A stretch of DNA of 35,231 nucleotides from Bacteroidales bacterium (GTDB lineage: Bacteria; Bacteroidota; Bacteroidia; Bacteroidales; Paludibacteraceae). Positions 24,081-32,006 of the stretch are shown here, in pieces (within the stretch, counting starts at the first letter, position 1; every line of letters starts with the position of its first letter). The notes beneath the pieces were generated by a model. It had not been told where the DNA came from, made no database searches, and worked only from the letters and a program-made list of their open reading frames with translations. Location: assembly GCA_015654525.1 (NCBI GenBank), contig JAATGT010000096.1, positions 1 through 35,231 of the forward strand, in the 5' to 3' direction. The position numbers were made by a program, and so were the translations under genes.

Positions 24081-24668
24081 TTAGATCTCCCGGATAAAAT
24101 TTTCCAGAATTTTTTGTCCTAATTCGCCGGATTTCTCCGGATGGAATTGTACGGCATAAAAATTATTCTTGTGTACTGCAGAGCTGTATTTTTGAACATA
24201 GTCTGTTGTCGCAATTGCATTCTCACAATTTTCTACATAATAGCTATGTACAAAATACATATAAGCATTTTCAGGAACGCTTTTTAAAAGATTCGATTTT
24301 AAATTTGTAATATTATTCCAACCAATTTGAGGAACTTTGAGGCCTCTGCTTGGGAAAAGCTTTACTTTTTGATCAAATATTCCAAGGCAGGTAGTATTAT
24401 TCTCTTCTGAATGAGAGCACATTAACTGCATACCCAAGCAAATCCCCAACACGGGTTGAGTGAGTGAACAAATGAGTGTATCAAGCCCTTTTTCTTTCAG
24501 ATACTGCATGGCTGAAGATGCCTCGCCTACGCCTGGAAATATTACCCTGTCGGCAGAACGTATTTCATTATGATCATCAGTCACAACTGCATTTACACCT
24601 ATACGTTCTAATGCAAAAAGTACAGACCGAATGTTACCTGCATTGTATTTGATGATAACGACTTTCAT
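24081..24668 (-). CDS. hisH: Imidazole glycerol phosphate synthase subunit HisH
   Basis: Glutamine amidotransferase subunit (class I, triad type) that supplies ammonia to HisF for making IGP and AICAR in histidine synthesis. The 195-aa protein has the nucleophile in VLGICLGMQLM (Cys77) and the partners in FYAVQFHPEKSG (His176, Glu178), so the triad is complete. IFPGVGEASSAM is the oxyanion-region PGVG motif. It is alone: neither hisF nor hisA nor any other his gene is next to it; neighbours are panD upstream and tgt downstream at about 80 bases each. It may pair with a HisF encoded elsewhere, or with a HisF-like partner in a sugar amidation pathway. Confidence 0.92.
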   Translation of the reverse strand: MKVVIIKYNAGNIRSVLFALERIGVNAVVTDDHNEIRSADRVIFPGVGEASSAMQYLKEKGLDTLICSLTQPVLGICLGMQLMCSHSEENNTTCLGIFDQKVKLFPSRGLKVPQIGWNNITNLKSNLLKSVPENAYMYFVHSYYVENCENAIATTDYVQKYSSAVHKNNFYAVQFHPEKSGELGQKILENFIREI

Positions 24669-24748
24669 AAATAAATAGGTTGTAAAGTAAAAAGTTTATT
24701 TGGGAGAAGCATCTTTTGCTTTTCTATTTGAGGAACTTGCAGGCTTGT

Positions 24749-25099
24749 TTAAATTAGCTTGTTGGTTGCAGTGTCAGGAAAGATTATAGCCGGTTTAAAT
24801 GTCCGAGCTTCTTCCATTTCCATCATAGCATATGCCATGATGATGATGATATCACCGGGTTGTGCTTTACGTGCAGCAGCACCATTCAGGCAAATTACTC
24901 CGGAATTTCGCTTGCCTGGAATGACATAAGTCTCCAGACGTTCGCCATTATTGTTATTTACGATGCTAACCTTCTCGTTGGCGATTATATTAGCGGCATC
25001 CATCAAGTCTTCGTCGATAGTAATACTACCTATATAATTTAGATTAGCTTCTGTAACAGAGACTCTATGAATTTTAGATTTTACTATGTGTATTAGCAT
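24749..25099 (-). CDS. panD: Aspartate 1-decarboxylase
   Basis: Pyruvoyl enzyme making beta-alanine from aspartate for pantothenate. The 116-aa proenzyme is full length. Self-cleavage occurs at Gly24-Ser25 in [19 protein letters not shown], the Ser becoming the pyruvoyl group. Lys9 and the [14 protein letters not shown] segment are the other family marks. It lies 80 bases after panC in the same orientation; the spacer holds two small hairpins. Confidence 0.96.
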   Translation of the reverse strand: MLIHIVKSKIHRVSVTEANLNYIGSITIDEDLMDAANIIANEKVSIVNNNNGERLETYVIPGKRNSGVICLNGAAARKAQPGDIIIIMAYAMMEMEEARTFKPAIIFPDTATNKLI

Positions 25100-25118
25100 G
25101 TTATTTCACTTGTCGTTG

Positions 25119-25139
25119 AACAGCTTACCGTAAGCTGTT
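25119..25139 (-). other. Hairpin in the panC-panD spacer
   Basis: AACAGCTTA and TAAGCTGTT form a 9-bp stem with a 3-base loop, 20 bases upstream of the panD start codon. No T run follows on the minus strand, so it is not a terminator; it may affect panD translation or RNA stability. Confidence 0.5.
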
Positions 25140-25166
25140 GCTATTTGGTTGTTTTCAATGTTTGAT

Positions 25167-25191
25167 TACAATTCTGTAATTAAGAATTGTA
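25167..25191 (-). other. Inverted repeat across the panC stop codon
   Basis: TACAATTCT and AGAATTGTA form a 9-bp stem with a 7-base loop spanning the end of panC. It is AT-rich and lacks a T tract, so termination is unlikely. Confidence 0.4.
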
Positions 25192-26028
25192 TCTGATGTT
25201 ATCAATCAATCTTACTTCACCGCAAAAAACAGCAATGCATCCAACTGCAGGTTCTGTCCATGAATCCAATATCTGAAGACTTTTGGAATTTACAATTTCG
25301 TAATATTCCACTTTGAGATCAGGCACTGTGTTCATTTTATTAATAATCCACTCTGTAAGTTCTTTTGGTGATAACTTCGGTGCAAAGTTACGACTTTCAA
25401 TCAGAACTTTAGATATTTCGACGGCATTTTTGCGTTGAGCCTCGGTTAATCGTTCGTTTCTGCTGCTTAATGCCAGTCCACTTGGCTCACGAACAATTGG
25501 ACAATCGATTATTTTCACTTTGAAATTCAGAACTTTTACCATATGGTGAATGATGGCTAGCTGTTGAAAATCTTTTTCTCCAAAATAAGCTTTATCCGGT
25601 TGAATGAGGCTGAAAAGTTTACTTACGATTTGAACAACACCGTTAAAATGTCCAGGTCTGAATTTCCCTTCCATTACTTTGTCTAGTCCGTTGAAATCGA
25701 AACTAAATTGATTACTCATTTCAACTGAATCATAAATCTCTTCTGGATTTGGAGCAAAAATAAGTTTACAGCCAGCCTTTTCAAGCATTTCTGCATCACG
25801 TTCAAGATTTCTCGGATATTTTTCTAAATCTACAATGTTGTTGAACTGCGTCGGGTTAACGAAAATGCTGACAATGCAAATGTCATTTTCAGAAACACAG
25901 CGTGTAACTAATGCCTTATGTCCGTCATGTAAAGCACCCATAGTAGGTACAAACCCTATAGTCTTTCCTCTTTCTTTAAATCCCTTAATTGCAGCGGAAA
26001 TTTCGTTTTTAAATCGAATTATTTTCAT
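25180..26028 (-). CDS. panC: Pantothenate synthetase
   Basis: Joins pantoate and beta-alanine with ATP to make pantothenate. The 282-aa protein (usual length) has the nucleotidyltransferase HIGH-like motif in FVPTMGALHDGHKALV, FVNPTQFN, the FGEKDFQQ segment and LSSRNERLT, the KMSKS-like loop. The frame is open for 22 more codons, but the ATG at 26026-26028 gives the conserved MKIIRFKNEI start. It is first in a same-strand run of panC, panD, hisH, tgt and the LptF/G gene, though the 80-base gaps leave the operon structure open. Confidence 0.95.
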   Translation of the reverse strand: MKIIRFKNEISAAIKGFKERGKTIGFVPTMGALHDGHKALVTRCVSENDICIVSIFVNPTQFNNIVDLEKYPRNLERDAEMLEKAGCKLIFAPNPEEIYDSVEMSNQFSFDFNGLDKVMEGKFRPGHFNGVVQIVSKLFSLIQPDKAYFGEKDFQQLAIIHHMVKVLNFKVKIIDCPIVREPSGLALSSRNERLTEAQRKNAVEISKVLIESRNFAPKLSPKELTEWIINKMNTVPDLKVEYYEIVNSKSLQILDSWTEPAVGCIAVFCGEVRLIDNIRYNS

Positions 26029-26091
26029 TATTTTAGTTGTGTGAGCAAGGTTACAAAAAAATAAAATTTGTACTCTATAAAAAATTGCGTG

Positions 26092-26099
26092 CAAAAATA
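26092..26099 (-). promoter_or_regulatory. Possible -7 box of panC
   Basis: TATTTTTG on the minus strand fits TAnnTTTG, about 64 bases before the panC start codon; no TTTG lies at the -33 spacing. Confidence 0.4.
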
Positions 26100-26429
26100 G
26101 TAAAACTTATTTGTATAATTAGTCAATTAGAATGCATAATATTATGGATCGTTTTTTTTATTGCCATTATTTAATGCCGATAAGTTGGGTTTAAAACCGT
26201 TTTTAACGAAAAAATAAAAGGTAAGGAGGCAAAATATTTCTAGGTTAAACTTTTATAAATAGATTGTTACTTGGAGTTAACAGTCAATCGAAGCCTTTAT
26301 GTTAAATATTTGAAACCGTGTATTATAGCTGCTTTTAGATTGTTTATACTTTTTGTATAACTTCTTTTTCTGATAAGTGAGCTTAACATTCGGCTTTTGA
26401 TGTCTTGTTTATATCCAATTTTTTTTATA

Positions 26430-26437
26430 TATCTTTG
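26430..26437 (+). promoter_or_regulatory. Probable -7 box for the GT5-like gene
   Basis: TATCTTTG matches TAnnTTTG 41 bases before the ATG. The nearest upstream element, CTTG at 26404-26407, leaves a 22-base spacer, slightly long. Confidence 0.55.
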
Positions 26438-26478
26438 CATAACGAAAAATTATCTCAAAAGCATCTGAATAGAAGAGC

Positions 26479-27288
26479 ATGAAAAAAATTACAAAGGTTT
26501 TGTATATTTCGCAAGAGATATTTCCTTATTTGCCAGAATCTGAATTGTCGAATATGGGGAGGTATTTACCTCAAGCGGTGCAAGATAGGGGACGTGAAAC
26601 TCGCACTTTTATGCCAAAGTTTGGAGCGGTAAATGAAAGAAGAAATCAGCTTCATGAAGTAATCCGGTTATCGGGCATGAACCTTATTATTGACGATACA
26701 GACCATCCATTGATTATTAAAGTGGCTTCAATTCAATCAGCACGAATGCAAGTTTATTTTATTGACAATGATGATTATTTTCACAGAAAAAATACGATAT
26801 CTGACGAGAAAGGTGAAGAATATGAAGACAATGATGAACGCACAATTTTTTTTGTGCGTGGTGTTATGGAAACAGTAAAAAAACTTCGTTGGACTCCAGA
26901 TGTGATTCACTGCCAAGGTTGGATGACAGCATTGGCTCCGTTATATATAAAAAAGGCATACAATGATGATCCGTTTTTTAAACATTCGAAAGTAGTTTAT
27001 TCTATTTTTAATGATGGTTTTAAAAAACCGTTCAGAAATTTATTTGCAGAAAGACTTTTACTTGAAGGAATAGAAAAAAAACATGTTGTTCAAGTGAAAG
27101 ATAAAGTGATAGATTTTGTTGCTCTTTCTAAATTGGCTATTGATTATTCCGATGCAGTTATTCAGTCAAGTCCGATTGTAAATCAGGATGTATTAGATTA
27201 TATATCTTCAAAGAAGGTGAAATTTTTACCATTTCAAAGTGGTGAAGACTACGCTGATGCTTATGTTCAGTTTTATGATAGTCTTTAG
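26479..27288 (+). CDS. Half-length glycogen/starch synthase-like protein (GT5 N-terminal domain)
   Basis: Matches the N-terminal starch-synthase catalytic domain (YISQEIFPYLPESELSNMGR at the start, later WTPDVIHCQGWMTALAPLYI, the family's 'DVVHAHDW' region). At 269 aa it is about half a normal GlgA (near 480 aa) and has no C-terminal GT-B domain. The usual KxGGL ADP-glucose loop is replaced by ESELSNMG, with no lysine in place. From memory, Bacteroidetes genomes carry this short form near panC and a DUF4270 gene, annotated 'glycogen synthase'. Given the missing donor domain, I doubt it makes glycogen alone; it may be structural, regulatory or half of a two-chain enzyme. Confidence 0.8.
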   Translation: MKKITKVLYISQEIFPYLPESELSNMGRYLPQAVQDRGRETRTFMPKFGAVNERRNQLHEVIRLSGMNLIIDDTDHPLIIKVASIQSARMQVYFIDNDDYFHRKNTISDEKGEEYEDNDERTIFFVRGVMETVKKLRWTPDVIHCQGWMTALAPLYIKKAYNDDPFFKHSKVVYSIFNDGFKKPFRNLFAERLLLEGIEKKHVVQVKDKVIDFVALSKLAIDYSDAVIQSSPIVNQDVLDYISSKKVKFLPFQSGEDYADAYVQFYDSL

Positions 27289-27351
27289 TTGACTATTTAT
27301 TTTTTCAAGTGATTTTTAATTTTCTATTCAGCTAATTTTATTTCATTTTAC

Positions 27352-28740
27352 ATGAAATCGTATCAAATTATCGTGCTTTTTTTCTTGTCGCTATTTATTT
27401 TTTCTTGTACTGATAGTTTAACTGACATCGGCTCTGGAGTTCAACCAACATCTGATCAGATAAAGGTTGGAACGGACACCTTTCATTTAACAAGCATAAC
27501 TGAGCCTGTTGAATATATAAATTCTCGTCCGGATTCATTTTTGTTGGGATCATTTTATGATGCAAAGTTTGGTTCTACTCGGGCAGATATTTTAGCTCAG
27601 TTAAATTGTCCTGTCGGGTTTAAATATCCATCTAACGCTATTGCTGATTCGGCTGCGGTTATAATGTATTATAAAACATGGACAGGATCTCAAAATTCAC
27701 CATTAAATGTGAATATTTATGAAATGAATAAGGGCACTTTTGATTATACATCCCTGTATCACTCAAATATTGATCCATCACTTTACACAGATCAGTCTAT
27801 AAAACTTGGACAGCGAATATTTTCTGCGAAAGATGCAGTGGTAATTCGTGCAGATTCTACTGCTATTCGATTTAAATTGTCGAATAGCTTTGTAAGTCGA
27901 TTTGGTAATGATGCTTATTATTCAAGCACAGACAACTTTCTCAAATTTTTCAAAGGGCTATATATCACTGCAAATTATGGTGCCGCAACTATGTTGACCA
28001 TTGAACAAATTGATTTACGATATTATTATCATTACACATATGATTCAAAAGATATTAATGGAAAAGACTCTTTGGCAACGGTAAATAGTTATCTTATTTT
28101 TCCGGCTAACTCTGAAGTTCGCCAGGTAAATCGTTTTTTACATGATGATAGGGCTTCTGTTAATCTGAATCGGGACAGTGTGAATTATATATCTTCTCCA
28201 TCCAATTTCCAAACTAGGGTCAATGTTCCTCTAAAGCGTATTAAGCAGCGGATGGATAGTGTGACTACTGGCAAAAACTTGAAAATAAATAGTGCTTTAG
28301 TGAAGGTTGAAGTGACAGAAGTCGCGGAAGACACAGCTTCATATCATAAAGCTCCGGAATATTTGTTGTTGATGAAAGAATCTGCTAAAAGACGATTCTT
28401 TGATGATAGGGAAGTGCCTTCTGATACTTGTGCAATTCAAGGTTCTTATACAACGGAAGAGATAGGTACTACCGGGGTTTATAAACATTATTATTCTTTC
28501 AATATTGCAACACTAGTTGAAAATGAGTTGAAAGTAGCAAAAGAAAATGGTACTACATTACCGGATAATTTCAGTTTGCTTTTGGTCCCGGTTAAAATCT
28601 CAACAGTAACAAGTAGTACAACCGGGCTTACGTCATATCTATATGTTAAGGAAAACCATCTTCTGCGAGCAGTTACAGTGCGAAGTGCTAAAAACGCATA
28701 TTCGCCCATGAAGATAAGTCTGGTGTATAGTGGCTTTTAG
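27352..28740 (+). CDS. DUF4270 family lipoprotein
   Basis: A 462-aa exported protein. The N-terminus is a lipoprotein signal peptide: Lys2, a hydrophobic core (IIVLFFLSLFIF) and Cys19 as the lipidation site, then DSLTDIGSGVQP, the family's conserved post-Cys segment. The remainder is beta-rich with no recognised catalytic motif. DUF4270 proteins are frequent in Bacteroidetes and have no settled function. It lies 63 bases after the half-length GT5 gene with no terminator between, so the two probably share a transcript; a strong palindromic terminator follows. Confidence 0.85.
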   Translation: MKSYQIIVLFFLSLFIFSCTDSLTDIGSGVQPTSDQIKVGTDTFHLTSITEPVEYINSRPDSFLLGSFYDAKFGSTRADILAQLNCPVGFKYPSNAIADSAAVIMYYKTWTGSQNSPLNVNIYEMNKGTFDYTSLYHSNIDPSLYTDQSIKLGQRIFSAKDAVVIRADSTAIRFKLSNSFVSRFGNDAYYSSTDNFLKFFKGLYITANYGAATMLTIEQIDLRYYYHYTYDSKDINGKDSLATVNSYLIFPANSEVRQVNRFLHDDRASVNLNRDSVNYISSPSNFQTRVNVPLKRIKQRMDSVTTGKNLKINSALVKVEVTEVAEDTASYHKAPEYLLLMKESAKRRFFDDREVPSDTCAIQGSYTTEEIGTTGVYKHYYSFNIATLVENELKVAKENGTTLPDNFSLLLVPVKISTVTSSTTGLTSYLYVKENHLLRAVTVRSAKNAYSPMKISLVYSGF

Positions 28741-28752
28741 TGTTGATTGATG

Positions 28753-28806
28753 CTATTATACAAAAAATGCAGCAGAAATATTTCTGCTGCATTTTTTGTA
28801 TAATAG
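28753..28806. terminator. 26-bp perfect inverted repeat, bidirectional terminator
   Basis: CTATTATACAAAAAATGCAG and its continuation to 28778 pair perfectly with 28781-28806, leaving only two loop bases. The GC-rich centre is flanked by A and T runs, so it ends transcription of both DUF4270 (plus) and der (minus). Confidence 0.9.
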
Positions 28807-28815
28807 ATTTTGTGT

Positions 28816-30129
28816 TTATTTTTGTCTGATAAATATCTGGATAGGAGTACCTGTAAAATCATATTTTGACCGGATTTTGTTTTCCAAAAAGCGTTTGTAA
28901 GGATCTTTCACGTATTGTGGCAGATTGGCAAAAAACACAAATGTCGGAATCTGAGTACCGGGTAATTGAGTTACGTATTTTATGCGGATGTATTTTCCTT
29001 TTAATGCTGGTGGAGGATAGTTCTCAATCAGCGGCAACATATATTCGTTTAACTTAGCTGTTGGAACTTTACGTTGTTTGTTTTCATAAACCTCTACGGC
29101 AGTCTCCAGTACTTTTAGAATACGCTGCTTGGTAGTGGCCGAAGTAAATATGATAGGAAAGTCAACAAATGGAGCTAAGCGTTCACGAATTGTGACTTCG
29201 TATTTTTTGATGTCATTGGATTCTTTATTTTCTATTAAATCCCATTTATTGACACAAACGACGAATCCTTTTTTGTTTTTTTGAATCAATGAGAATATAT
29301 TTAAATCCTGACTTTCTATACCACGGGTGGCATCAATCATCAAAATACAGACATCGCAGTTTTCTATTGCACGAATGGACCGGACAACAGAGTAGTATTC
29401 CAAATCTTCGTTTACCTTCGCTTTTTTGCGGATTCCTGCCGTGTCGACCAGATAAAAATTATGTCCGAATTTATTGAACCGGGTGTAAATAGAATCACGC
29501 GTTGTTCCGGCGATATCAGTTACGATAGTTCTATCTTCACCAATGAAAGCATTGACAATGGATGATTTTCCGGCATTAGGACGTCCAACAACGGCAAAAC
29601 GAGGAAGATCGTCGTCAATGTCTTCTGCAAAATCAGACTTAAAGTGAGTGAGTAATGCATCAAGAAAATCACCGGTTCCCAAACCATTCATTGCAGAAAT
29701 CATGTAAGGTTCGCCTAAGCCGAGTTTGTAGAATTCGGCAACGTTGTATTGCCATTCAAAGGTATCGGCTTTGTTGGAAACAAGCATGACCGGTTTGGTG
29801 TGACCCCGTAAGATTTGAGCTACTTCCAGATCGTAATCGGTAATTCCATTCTGAACATCAACCAGAAAAAGGATGACATCAGCTTCTTCGATGGCTAAAA
29901 CGACATGTCGTTTAATTTCACCTTCGAAAACATCCGACGAATTTATTACCCAACCACCGGTGTCGATGACCGAGAATTCCCGACCTTCCCATTCGCTTTT
30001 ACCGTATTGGCGGTCGCGGGTGGTACCTGCTTCGTCATTTACTATGGCTCTACGACTATGTGTGAGCCTGTTGAAAAGGGTTGATTTTCCCACATTTGGG
30101 CGACCTACAATTGCTACAATATTTCCCAT
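28816..30129 (-). CDS. der: Ribosome biogenesis GTPase Der (EngA)
   Basis: Essential GTPase for 50S subunit maturation, with two tandem G domains and a C-terminal KH-like domain. The 437-aa protein shows both P-loops: GRPNVGKST (9-17) and GRPNAGKSS (182-190). Switch II DTGG and [14 protein letters not shown] (119-122) and the second-domain NKWD are present, so both domains look competent. The KH-like part ends near KNRI-type [16 protein letters not shown]. It is a single-gene unit with a strong promoter and a shared terminator. Confidence 0.97.
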   Translation of the reverse strand: MGNIVAIVGRPNVGKSTLFNRLTHSRRAIVNDEAGTTRDRQYGKSEWEGREFSVIDTGGWVINSSDVFEGEIKRHVVLAIEEADVILFLVDVQNGITDYDLEVAQILRGHTKPVMLVSNKADTFEWQYNVAEFYKLGLGEPYMISAMNGLGTGDFLDALLTHFKSDFAEDIDDDLPRFAVVGRPNAGKSSIVNAFIGEDRTIVTDIAGTTRDSIYTRFNKFGHNFYLVDTAGIRKKAKVNEDLEYYSVVRSIRAIENCDVCILMIDATRGIESQDLNIFSLIQKNKKGFVVCVNKWDLIENKESNDIKKYEVTIRERLAPFVDFPIIFTSATTKQRILKVLETAVEVYENKQRKVPTAKLNEYMLPLIENYPPPALKGKYIRIKYVTQLPGTQIPTFVFFANLPQYVKDPYKRFLENKIRSKYDFTGTPIQIFIRQK

Positions 30130-30230
30130 TGTTTTTTTTATATCTATTAAGTTAGATATTTACATTCCATCTCTTTATTTCTGTCTGAATTTTCCCAAAT
30201 TCGATACAGCGGGTGCAAATATTTTGGTGG

Positions 30231-30261
30231 CAAAGGTACGTAAATTAATCAATATGTCAAG
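30231..30261 (-). promoter_or_regulatory. Promoter of der
   Basis: On the minus strand CTTG (30258-30261) is followed after 19 bases by TACCTTTG (30231-30238), a good match to TTTG-N19-TAnnTTTG. Confidence 0.75.
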
Positions 30262-30417
30262 ATCAGGGTTTGTGAATCAGCCCGGATTCTATCCTTAGAG
30301 TCATTTTAATACTGAATTTGATAATTATTTGTTGTAACAAGGCTTTTGATTATGAATATATTAATTAAAGTCGATTAATCTGTTCGATCGCTTTTGCCCT
30401 AAATATATTTCCGGGCA

Positions 30418-30448
30418 CTTGCAGAATACAAAAAAAGCAGTATCTTTG
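30418..30448 (+). promoter_or_regulatory. Promoter of the tRNA-Val pair
   Basis: CTTG (30418-30421), a 19-base spacer and TATCTTTG (30441-30448) fit the Bacteroidetes promoter, 42 bases upstream of the first tRNA. Confidence 0.8.
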
Positions 30449-30490
30449 CAACGCTTTTGGAGAAAGGTATTACAATCCGAATACACATTC

Positions 30491-30565
30491 GGGCGTTTAG
30501 CTCAGCTGGTTCAGAGCATCTGCCTTACAAGCAGAGGGTCGGGGGTTCGAATCCCTCAACGCCCA
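30491..30565 (+). tRNA. tRNA-Val (anticodon UAC), first copy
   Basis: Full cloverleaf: acceptor GGGCGTT with AACGCCC, D arm GCTC/GAGC, anticodon stem CTGC/GCAG around a loop with TAC, and T arm GGGGGTTCGAATCCC. CCA is not encoded. Identical to the copy at 30600. Confidence 0.96.
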
Positions 30566-30599
30566 CTTCAAATTCGATATCAACAAACACAAACATTTC

Positions 30600-30674
30600 G
30601 GGCGTTTAGCTCAGCTGGTTCAGAGCATCTGCCTTACAAGCAGAGGGTCGGGGGTTCGAATCCCTCAACGCCCA
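30600..30674 (+). tRNA. tRNA-Val (anticodon UAC), second copy
   Basis: Same 75-base sequence as the first copy, 34 bases downstream, with anticodon TAC. Both sit between one promoter and one terminator, so they form a single tandem transcript. Confidence 0.96.
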
Positions 30675-30679
30675 CGGAC

Positions 30680-30716
30680 AAAAAAGGTTTCACTTTAATG
30701 GTGAAACCTTTTTTTT
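30680..30716 (+). terminator. Terminator of the tRNA-Val pair
   Basis: AAAAAAGGTTTCAC pairs with GTGAAACCTTTTTT around a 7-base loop, followed by more Ts, immediately after the second tRNA. Confidence 0.9.
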
Positions 30717-30747
30717 GTTATAGCAAGTTTGATAGTTTGTTTTCATC

Positions 30748-30835
30748 GATGCGCATGCATGATTTTATGGATGCGCATCTACGCGTTTGTCGGTGCGCAT
30801 CGACAAATTGATGGATGCGCACGCACGAAAGTGTA
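30748..30835. repeat. Tandem array of four 22-bp units with palindromic cores
   Basis: Units start at 30748, 30770, 30792 and 30814, exactly 22 bp apart. Each begins GATGCGCA or GGTGCGCA. Unit 2 has the perfect palindrome GATGCGCATC, and every unit has the TGCGCA core. Unit 3 lies in a larger near-palindrome (30786-30807) with arms TTTGTCG and CGACAAA. The second half of each unit varies. The array fills the gap between the tRNA-Val terminator and the 3' end of the DUF3037 gene. Confidence 0.9.
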
Positions 30836-30838
30836 TTT

Positions 30839-31222
30839 CTATAACACTAATTCTTTAAATAATTTTTCTACTTCTGAATCTAGGTTTTCGGCATATCCGG
30901 GGTGTGGGCGCGAAGTCTGAATGCAGGAACTACGCACAGCTGTAAGCCAGCGGAAACGTTCGGGTATGTCGAACTGAGCAATGACACCTCCTTCCTTGTG
31001 TCCGCAGCAAATTTTATCAAACGAAAGCAACGTATTTTCAAGCAAATCGAGATCCAACTCGCTGGAAAAAGAATTCAACCGTTGCTTGTCGAGCTTGTAC
31101 AGCATGCGGATATACTTTGCCCGCTTAGAGAACAAGACAATGCCCACATTGATGAATTCTTCGCGTTCCACTTTGGGCAACACGCGAATGACGGCATATT
31201 CAAATAAGTGTTTTCCTTGCAT
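30839..31222 (-). CDS. DUF3037 family protein
   Basis: A 127-aa protein with EYAVIRVLPKVEREEFINVGIVLF near the start, the defining segment of DUF3037, a family without an assigned function. Later parts (LDLLENTLLSFDKICCG, ERFRWLTAVRSSCIQTSRPHPG) also fit. It overlaps the end of the HipA-like kinase gene by 23 bases, so the two are translated together. The same pairing is, as I recall, found in other bacteria, suggesting the protein partners or regulates the kinase. No terminator hairpin follows; the 22-bp array begins four bases past the stop codon. Confidence 0.88.
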   Translation of the reverse strand: MQGKHLFEYAVIRVLPKVEREEFINVGIVLFSKRAKYIRMLYKLDKQRLNSFSSELDLDLLENTLLSFDKICCGHKEGGVIAQFDIPERFRWLTAVRSSCIQTSRPHPGYAENLDSEVEKLFKELVL

Positions 31223-31982
31223 GGAGAGCTTCGTTTAAAAAGTTAGCAGAGTTTTCTACTCTTCGGGATAAAAATTGATAATATACCTCGCGAATGTCGT
31301 TAGCAGACAAACCTTCCTCTGCGTTGGTTGCCCATTCGTCGGGAATCATATCCACGACTTCACGAATAACATCCGGAGTGAGTAACTGCCTGAATTCGGC
31401 GTCTACGATTTCCAGTTTATCGGTAAAGGGCAGAAGCACGTGATCTTTAATCAGTGAAAACGGACTGAGCGCCTGTTTTTCCCAGTTTGTCCAGGTATGA
31501 TGAAAATAAAGAGTTGCGCCATGATCGATAAGCCACAAATCTTTATGCCACATCAGCATGTTGGTATTGCGTACGGTGCGGTCCACATTAGTCAGAAAGG
31601 CATCCATCCACACTATTTGCGAAGCCTGTAATCCATCTACCTTAGTAGTGATAGGGTCGAAGGTTAGTGCTCCCGATAGAAAATGCAGCCCCAGATTCAA
31701 ACCGCGACTACTTTGCAACAGATCCTGAATTTCTTCATCACCCTCGGTTTGTCCGAAAGCTTCGTCGAGTTGCACAAAAACCAGTTCGGGTATACGCAGA
31801 TGCAATAATTTGGCCACTACTCCGCCAATTAATTCCGAGATAAGCGCTTTAGCTCCATGTCCGGCTCCACGAAATTTGACTACATAATTGAAGCCGTCAT
31901 CAGCTTCGGCTAATGCCGGTAATGATCCTCCTTCGCGCAAAGGAGTGATATAGCGGGTTACATTTACGATGCGTAAATCCAT
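31200..31982 (-). CDS. HipA-like kinase domain protein
   Basis: A 260-aa stand-alone kinase-fold protein related to HipA (PI3/4-kinase-like), without the HipA N-terminal domain. Candidate active-site parts: Lys36 in NYVVKFRGAGHGAKALISE (ATP-binding), TNVDRTVRNTNML (131-143; Asp134 as catalytic base and Asn139/Asn141 as metal ligand) and LIDHGATLYF (Asp153, DFG-like). All look intact. HipA itself phosphorylates glutamyl-tRNA synthetase; the target here is unknown. There is no HipB-type helix-turn-helix gene beside it, so it is not a classic HipBA toxin-antitoxin pair. It starts 24 bases after radA and overlaps the DUF3037 gene. Confidence 0.8.
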   Translation of the reverse strand: MDLRIVNVTRYITPLREGGSLPALAEADDGFNYVVKFRGAGHGAKALISELIGGVVAKLLHLRIPELVFVQLDEAFGQTEGDEEIQDLLQSSRGLNLGLHFLSGALTFDPITTKVDGLQASQIVWMDAFLTNVDRTVRNTNMLMWHKDLWLIDHGATLYFHHTWTNWEKQALSPFSLIKDHVLLPFTDKLEIVDAEFRQLLTPDVIREVVDMIPDEWATNAEEGLSANDIREVYYQFLSRRVENSANFLNEALHARKTLI

Positions 31983-32006
31983 ATTTTTTCTTTCTATATT
32001 TGTGTT

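Larger units (their letters stand above)
26029..26478. other. 450-base AT-rich divergent intergenic region
   Basis: Between divergent panC and the GT5-like gene there is no open frame with family features. It contains a probable -7 box on each strand (26092-26099 minus, 26430-26437 plus) and a weak 6-bp hairpin TTATAC-N5-GTATAA near 26350. I see no riboswitch or small RNA gene. Confidence 0.6.
30130..30490. other. 361-base divergent intergenic region between der and tRNA-Val
   Basis: Contains the der promoter (30231-30261), a roughly 100-base der leader with a weak 7-bp hairpin (ATATCTA/TAGATAT, 30140-30159) close to the start codon, and the tRNA-Val promoter (30418-30448). I see no gene in the rest. 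Confidence 0.6.

Noticed and set aside
26029-26094. A 22-residue extension of PanC
   Set aside because: Family members begin at the MKIIRF-type start, and the extension reaches the putative -7 box.
30140-30159. ATATCTA/TAGATAT hairpin just before the der start codon
   Set aside because: Only seven A/T-rich pairs in AT-rich DNA; expected by chance.
30419-30811. A 130-codon plus-strand frame across the tRNA-Val pair
   Set aside because: It is the usual spurious translation of tandem tRNAs (repeating SICLTSRGSGVRIPQ-like text), not a protein.
31200-31982. A classic HipBA toxin-antitoxin operon
   Set aside because: No HipB-like helix-turn-helix gene lies beside the kinase and the kinase lacks the HipA N-terminal domain.
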